64,000 nt of DNA from Imbricaverruca yamaguchii (lineage: Eukaryota > Arthropoda > Thecostraca > Neoverrucidae), in the NCBI GenBank assembly GCA_034440575.1, contig JAOTOL010001633.1:248001-312000 (forward strand), given 5' to 3'. Positions 61,446 to 64,000 of the stretch are shown here, piece after piece (position 1 is the stretch's first letter; each line of letters starts with the position of its first letter). Below the pieces are notes generated by a model, which saw only the letters and a list, made by a program, of their open reading frames with translations, ran no database searches and was not told where the DNA came from. The position numbers and the translations under genes are program-made.

Positions 61446-62326
61446 TAAAAAAAAAAAAAAAAAAAAAAAAGTTAAATTTTTTAAAACGAAATTGTTTTAA
61501 TTTTAAAAAAAAAAAAAAAAAAAATTAATTTAAAAAAAAAAAAACACGGTGAAGTAGCAGGTCGACCCCAACAACGACAAGAATGCATTTCCCGCCTGTG
61601 CAGCCCATATAGTCGGTAGGGTTTTTGCTGTTTTCCGTAATCAATTGATGCAGTTTTCTTTGCCTCTAAATTTGTGGGTTTGATATTTGTCATCATGCAA
61701 CTCACACCACACAACACGTGGCAACTAAGCAGTAGTGCCGTGGTATGATGACTCGCCTCTTTGTAGTGTCCTCTTCATCTGAAGCCTCCTTCCTCAAGTT
61801 TTGATACCGTGCTTCACCGTCTGATTCATCTATGTTCACCGTTTGATGCCTTCTTCCACCGTCTGCTGCCGTCTGAGGAACATTTCCTGACGTTGTGTTA
61901 CCATGTGCCGCCCTCTGATGCCTTTTCTTGTCGTCTGATACCCTTTGCTGCTGCCTGATATCCCTGCTGCCGTCTGATATTCCTGCCGCCGTCTGGTATT
62001 CATGCCACCGTCTGATACTCCTGCCGCCGTATGATACCCGTCTGATGCTCCTGCCGTTGTCTGGTACTCATGCCACCGTATGATACCCTTGGCCGCAGTC
62101 TGATATCCCTGCCGCCAACCGATACCCTGCTGCCGTTTGATACCCCTCCTGCCGTCTGATGTCCCGGCCTCTGCCTGATACCCCTGCCCCCGCAGGCGAC
62201 ATCCACGGCAACTTTGAGGACCTGGTGTGCTTTGAGAAGGCCTTGTGGCGACTGGGGCCGCTGCTGACGCCGGCCAGCTTTCTGTTCCTCGGCGACTACG
62301 TCGACCGCGGTGCGCACGGCGTGGAG
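48702..62326 (+). CDS. EF-hand plus PPP-type Ser/Thr phosphatase (partial, multi-exon)
   Basis: Eleven + strand exons with consistent phases encode 506 codons: 48702-48960, 49150-49196, 49358-49482, 50030-50155, 52262-52393, 56152-56286, 57030-57151, 58262-58396, 59223-59416, 59832-59943 and 62196-62326. Order of parts: novel N-terminal segment (1-86), EF-hand-like loop at about 146-158 ([13 protein letters not shown]), a good EF-hand at 189-200 ([12 protein letters not shown]), a low-complexity linker (276-360), then GDIHG (463-467) and GDYVDRG (495-501) of PPP phosphatases. D464, H466, D496 and R500 are the expected metal and phosphate ligands. The GNHE motif and the rest must lie beyond the window; the start codon is also not seen. 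PPEF/RdgC proteins have EF-hands after the catalytic domain, so this order differs. Calcium regulation is inferred. Confidence 0.85.
49150..49196 (+). CDS. Gene 2 exon b
   Basis: A 47-nt exon with acceptor ATCTCCCACAG/GA and donor TCG/GTGAGT. It encodes [15 protein letters not shown] after completing the split Gly. Phase 1 in, phase 0 out. Confidence 0.75.
49358..49482 (+). CDS. Gene 2 exon c
   Basis: Encodes [20 protein letters not shown], then [21 protein letters not shown], a helical segment that leads into the first EF-hand. The best in-phase acceptor is the second AG in TTCCAGAG/CAA. Using the first AG would place the exon out of frame. Donor AG/GTATCG, phase 2. Confidence 0.8.
50030..50155 (+). 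CDS. Gene 2 exon d (first EF-hand)
   Basis: Acceptor TGTTGGGCAG/G completes Arg. It encodes [20 protein letters not shown], then [21 protein letters not shown]. The [12 protein letters not shown] loop follows the EF-hand spacing (Asp at 1, Gly at 6, Leu at 8), but loop position 12 is Asp where the consensus is Glu. The donor CG/GTGAGG is reproduced in the 44-bp repeat that follows. Confidence 0.88.
50145..50345. repeat. 44-bp tandem repeat seeded by the exon d donor
   Basis: The exon end ATCTTCCG and donor GTGAGGCTGCCCGCTTCCCA are repeated as CACTTCCG or CACTTCTG followed by GTGAGGCC.CCCGCCTCCC and AGCAGTTCCGGGAGGTC. There are about four units, each with its own GTGAGG donor. Confidence 0.9.
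51150..51203 (+). repeat. Hairpin-tail repeat inside the 15-bp array
   Basis: GGGCGCAAAATGACCCTAGA, TGTCGACGCGTCCC, TTAATTCCAAT and CCACCACCAC. It interrupts the array cleanly, so it was inserted after the array existed or was carried in by it. Confidence 0.8.
51882..51945 (+). repeat. Hairpin-tail repeat (degenerate)
   Basis: AGGCGCGACATAACCAGTTG, AAGCTGATACGCCC, TTCAGCCCAAAT and AATCGGTCGAACAATC. Confidence 0.7.
52262..52393 (+). CDS. Gene 2 exon e (canonical EF-hand)
   Basis: Acceptor TGTATCCACAG/C completes Arg. It encodes [20 protein letters not shown], then [20 protein letters not shown] and [15 protein letters not shown] is a full EF-hand loop with Asp at 1, 3 and 5, Gly at 6 and Glu at 12, so calcium binding is likely. 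Donor CAA/GTGGGT, phase 2. Confidence 0.93.
52755..52917 (-). mobile_element. tRNA-derived SINE, minus strand
   Basis: On the minus strand: GTCGGTGGCTAAGTGG (box A), then GGGGTTCGAGTCCCCGC (box B) about 50 nt later, then a body shared with the copy at 53174-53620 (GACGCCATATGGCCTCAGCT G). Two copies with the same tRNA-unrelated body identify it as a SINE and not a tRNA gene. Confidence 0.85.
53174..53620 (+). mobile_element. tRNA-derived SINE split by a MITE
   Basis: GGGCGTCGGTAGCTCAATGG (acceptor arm and box A) is separated by a 279-bp MITE from TGTTAAGCTAAGGGTCTGG and GTAGGTGTTCGATTCCCCGC (box B) and GATGCCC. GGGCGTC can pair with GATGCCC as a 7-bp acceptor stem once the MITE is ignored. 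The body has GACGCCATATGGCCTCAGCT and a CCAATCCAA tail. Confidence 0.88.
53193..53471. mobile_element. hAT-type MITE, copy 1 (279 bp)
   Basis: Ends CAGTGTCCTAAA and TTTTACACTG. The 8-bp target duplication is CTCAATGG at 53185-53192 and 53472-53479. About 90% identical by eye to the 63101-63378 copy. It is inserted in the box A region of the SINE. Confidence 0.95.
53622..54320. other. Intron stretch, nothing recognised
   Basis: AT-leaning sequence between the SINE and the 50-bp array. No exon, element or RNA gene supported. Confidence 0.5.
54330..56151. repeat. 50-bp minisatellite before exon f
   Basis: About 36 units of GTACCATCCTCTCACCGGTC, CGCTGTACCTCGTCATGGTG and TTGGTATTGT. The real acceptor region (CTCTACCTTACCAGGGTGTT TGGTGCTGA) is a recognisable relative of the unit segment TGTACCTCGTCATGGTGTTG GTATTG. 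The period is not a multiple of three, so the three forward frames translate alike. Confidence 0.96.
56152..56286 (+). CDS. Gene 2 exon f
   Basis: Acceptor ACCTTACCAG/G completes Lys. It encodes [20 protein letters not shown], then [20 protein letters not shown] and [17 protein letters not shown] looks like a worn third EF-hand. Donor GG/GTAGGT, phase 2. Confidence 0.88.
56290..57020. repeat. Degenerate GTGCTGTGTGCACTGACTGT repeat
   Basis: Irregular 10-22-bp units of TGTGCTGTGTACACTGAC with CACTG/CAGTG-type dyads fill the intron, broken by one hairpin tail at 56602-56662. Confidence 0.85.
56602..56662 (+). repeat. Hairpin-tail repeat with (CAT)n tail
   Basis: GGGCGTAAAATGAGCATGGC, AGTTGACGCGCCCCTAAACC, CCAATT and (CAT)n. 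The stem GGGCG/CGCCC is intact. Confidence 0.85.
57030..57151 (+). CDS. Gene 2 exon g (low-complexity linker)
   Basis: Acceptor GTGTGGTCAG/C. It encodes [20 protein letters not shown], then [20 protein letters not shown], a Ser/Pro/Gly-rich hydrophilic linker. Donor GAAG/GTCAGT, phase 1. Phase consistency on both sides is the main support. Confidence 0.75.
57385..58261. repeat. 48-bp minisatellite made of exon h acceptor copies
   Basis: About 18 units of GGTTGTCTGTGTGGCAG followed by TGTCGCTGGTGGACGGG and ACACCGAGTGTGT. The last unit supplies the real acceptor (GTGTGGCAG/TGTCGCTGGTGGACGGG) of exon h. The period is 16 codons and the exon frame reads [16 protein letters not shown] through much of the array. 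Confidence 0.95.
58262..58396 (+). CDS. Gene 2 exon h
   Basis: With the phase-1 Gly base from exon g it reads [20 protein letters not shown], then [20 protein letters not shown] and IWDME. Only the acceptor GTGTGGCAG/TG keeps phase. The nearer CTTCTTCAG/TT would shift the frame. The first ~17 bases equal the array unit. Donor GAAG/GTGGGA, phase 1. Confidence 0.85.
58494..58522 (+). repeat. Possible hairpin-tail fragment
   Basis: GGTCGATGCGCCCTGATGCT C resembles the distal arm of the family. Too short to be certain. Confidence 0.35.
58696..58821 (+). repeat. Dispersed repeat family C, copy 2, with flanking duplication
   Basis: Shares GGCGCCATTAGCCGTGA and CCA.TAAACAAAGA with 47820-47890. GAAGAAGTCGCATGT before it and AAAGAAGTTGCATGT after it look like a ~14-bp target-site duplication of retroposon type. 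Inside, CCGCCTACA and TGTAGGCGG form an inverted repeat. Confidence 0.7.
59223..59416 (+). CDS. Gene 2 exon i
   Basis: Acceptor CCCACTGGCAG/AC completes Asp. It encodes [20 protein letters not shown], then [20 protein letters not shown] and [20 protein letters not shown] with HWGN. It is highly charged and leads into the catalytic domain. Donor GGAAAC/GTCAGT, phase 0. Confidence 0.9.
59475..59810. repeat. GTGGTGTGGTG-type minisatellite before exon j
   Basis: Units such as GTGTGCCAGCCGTGTTGGTG and GTGCTGTGGTGTG of about 35-40 bp run to within 25 bp of the acceptor (GGTGTACCAGCTGGTGTTTG CGGTGTTGCAG), which resembles a unit itself. Confidence 0.88.
59832..59943 (+). CDS. Gene 2 exon j (start of the phosphatase domain)
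   Basis: Acceptor GCGGTGTTGCAG/GTG. It encodes [20 protein letters not shown], then [17 protein letters not shown]. This corresponds to the helix and beta strand before GDxHG in PP1/PP2A-like enzymes (ExxLLxLxxPxxIxGDxHG). Donor CTCG/GTGGGG, phase 1. Confidence 0.93.
60340..60505. repeat. ~80-bp tandem duplication
   Basis: TGTTCTG(C)T.C.GTGAGA.G, GCG.ACATC.TGATT, ACTGG.AGCCTGTATG.TCC and AACCGA/AGCCGA occur twice in the same order. Confidence 0.7.
61010..61060 (+). repeat. Hairpin-tail repeat
   Basis: GGGTGCTGCATGACCATTGT, AGTCGATGCACCC, TGAAGCCCCAATTACTAATA. Compensating changes keep the stem: GGGTGC pairs with GCACCC. Confidence 0.8.
61140..61545. repeat. A-rich low-complexity tract
   Basis: Some 400 bases of nearly pure A with short T, AAATTTT and AC interruptions. 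It may be real, or it may be a poorly resolved homopolymer region. Confidence 0.9.
61750..62190. repeat. ~15-17-bp CTGCCGTCTGATACC repeat before exon k
   Basis: About 25 units of CCTGCCGTCTGATACCC with variants, running straight into the acceptor CCTGATACCCCTGCCCCCGC AG. The pyrimidine-rich unit is itself acceptor-like. Confidence 0.9.
62196..62326 (+). CDS. Gene 2 exon k (PPP catalytic motifs I and II)
   Basis: Acceptor CCCCCGCAG/GC completes Gly463. It encodes [20 protein letters not shown] and then [21 protein letters not shown] and GDYVDRG are the first two signature motifs of PPP phosphatases, which bind the two active-site metals and phosphate. Donor GAG/GTGAGT, phase 0. The GNHE motif and later parts are not in the window. 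Confidence 0.96.
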
Positions 62327-63092
62327 GTGAGTGTCGTGTCAGTCATGGTCCAGGCGGCGACAGTAGTGGACACGTCACCGCGCGGGCCTAAACTGGGCCG
62401 GTCAGGAATAGACGCACTTTAGATGCTCCTTCAGTGGTCAAAATGGAAACGTTTTGCAGATATGAGGGTTGTGTATGCTCCGTCGTCCACGACCCTAGTT
62501 GTTATGCCCATGCGTGATGGGAACGTGAGGATCAGCGTTCCTGGACTACCTTGAGGCCAATGAACCTGTTTTAGTAGTATTGTTGGGAAAGGATTTCGTC
62601 GAGGTCGGGCCAAAAACAAATATAAGTTTGAGGAACAAAAGGAGAGATAGAGCTGAAGCGAAGGAAATGTGCTTACTTTCGGATGTACTTCGCATTGGCT
62701 TTGAGTATCATCACTATCCAATCCGTTTAAGCACACACTGAACAGTTGTTTCATAACTCAATCATAAACAAAAACTCGCCCACTGACCTCCCCCTCGCTG
62801 CACGGTGTTTTCGTGTTATCCCCGAATGACTCAAGTGCAGCTGAACTCAACAAGTACTTACTGGTAAAACCAGGTAAACAAAACCACCATACAAAATGGA
62901 TGCCTTTGTACGGCAATGGGCATGGAACCGAAACAAAAGTTTTCTTATTTCTTCTATTTGCATATGTGACTAAACAGTAAAGCTGTCAATTATATGCAGA
63001 GCCACCAAAGTACGTATTGCTATCAAAGAGGCCAGTGGTTAATGGGCGTGGTTGGTTCGGCGCATGGCGCCGCTACTCACTAACGGTGGGGT
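62327..63092. other. Gene 2 intron k, first part
   Basis: No exon carrying the next PPP motif (GNHE) was found. No element identified in this piece. Confidence 0.55.
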
Positions 63093-63100
63093 GCTCCGTA

Positions 63101-63378
63101 CAGTGTCCTAAACTTATTTCACCATTAACTGTGAGGATAAAGAAAGAAGTTGCTTGGGAATAGTGAAAGATTAGAAGAAAATAAAGGATCGTCACTTGAG
63201 GATTAAAACAGTGGAATGCCTTTCACTTCAGTCACATGCATTTTACATTATTTAGCAGTAGTGTGCATAATGACTGCCCACACATGTGGCAAAATGGTAA
63301 AAACCTAAGACAAGGATGAAATAGCACAATTCCATTAAATGTGAATTTCCAGGCAACATGGTCAATTATTTTACACTG
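63101..63378. mobile_element. hAT-type MITE, copy 2 (278 bp)
   Basis: Ends CAGTGTCCTAAA and TTTACACTG. The 8-bp target duplication is GCTCCGTA at 63093-63100 and 63379-63386. It is near-identical to 53193-53471 in the same orientation, differing by scattered substitutions and small indels. Confidence 0.95.
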
Positions 63379-63389
63379 GCTCCGTACAT

Positions 63390-64000
63390 CTGATGTGTGG
63401 CTGGTCTGACTCACGATCGGGCGGTACCCAGGCCGACTGTGTAGCCTGCCGTGTGTAGAGTCCTGATGTGTGGCTGGTCTGACTCACGATCGGGCGGTAC
63501 CCAGGCCGACTGTGTAGCCTGCCGTGTGTAGAGTCCTGATGTGTGGCTGGTCTGACTCACGATCGGGCGGTACCCAGGCCGACTGTGTAGCCTGCCGTGT
63601 GTAGAGTCCTGATGTGTGGCTGGTCTGACTCACGATCGGGCGGTACCCAGGCCGACTGTGTAGCCTGCCGTGTGTAGAGTCCTGATGTGTGGCTGGTCTG
63701 ACTCACGATCGGGCCGGTACCCAGGCCGACTGTGTAGCCTGCCGTGTGTAGAGTCCTGATGTGTGGCTGGTCTGACTCACGATCGGGCGGTACCCAGGCC
63801 GACTGTGTAGCCTGCCGTGTGTAGAGTCCTGATGTGTGGCTGGTCTGACTCACGATCGGGCCGGTACCCAGGCCGACTGTGTAGCCTGCCGTGTGTAGAG
63901 TCCTGATGTGTGGCTGGTCTGACTCACGATCGGGCGGGTACCCAGGCCGATTTTAGCCTGCCGTGTGTAGAGTCCTGATGTGTGGCTGGTCTGACTCACG
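63390..64000. repeat. 73-bp minisatellite, runs off the window
   Basis: More than eight near-perfect units starting CTGATGTGTGGCTGGTCTGA and containing CACGATCGGGCGGTACCCAG G. Variation is mostly GGGCGG/GGGCCGG. The period was checked at 63390 and 63463. It is very homogeneous, so recently expanded. Minus-strand frames across it are artefacts. Confidence 0.97.

Overview
This is a eukaryotic, almost certainly metazoan window. Split genes have canonical GT-AG introns, coding exons are GC-rich and short (46-259 nt), introns are long and full of repeats, and the transposon relics are of families common in arthropods. I favour an arthropod (possibly a crustacean), but no marker gene here fixes the species. 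No prokaryotic operon, CRISPR array or true tRNA gene is visible. Two multi-exon genes lie on the + strand. Gene 1 (17382-35621) is a complete SVOP-like (synaptic vesicle 2-related) major facilitator transporter. I recover twelve exon positions with matching intron phases, the MFS signature motifs in order, and two alternative terminal exons. Gene 2 (48702 to beyond 62326) is the 5' and middle part of a protein with EF-hands followed by a PPP-family Ser/Thr phosphatase domain. Eleven phase-consistent exons are visible; the first exon(s) and the rest of the catalytic domain are not seen. Layout: 1-11000 is mostly non-coding with a 35-bp minisatellite and dispersed repeats. 11000-15200 is an AT-rich block with a dead DDE transposase. 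15290-17350 is a 36-bp minisatellite running up to the first coding exon of gene 1. 17382-35621 is gene 1, whose introns hold a Ty3/gypsy integrase relic, a long-TIR element, a 36-bp minisatellite of about 4.6 kb and a 1.07-kb hAT-like element inserted inside that array. 36000-39300 shows little. 39300-46300 is a second AT-rich block with a broken transposon ORF on the minus strand and two unassigned candidate exons. 48702-64000 is gene 2, with minisatellites in most introns, tRNA-derived SINEs and two copies of a 279-bp hAT-type MITE. The most striking pattern is the relation between the minisatellites and the exons. In several introns of both genes the tandem unit contains a copy of the adjacent splice junction plus the first or last exon bases. 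Two acceptor-type arrays have units of 36 and 48 bp, multiples of three, and are open in the frame of the downstream exon over long stretches. Many same-phase decoy acceptors therefore precede the real one. A second window-wide signal is a dispersed hairpin tail (GGGCGC...GCGCCC plus a short tandem repeat) present in at least twelve copies on both strands, probably the shared 3' end of a non-LTR retroelement family.
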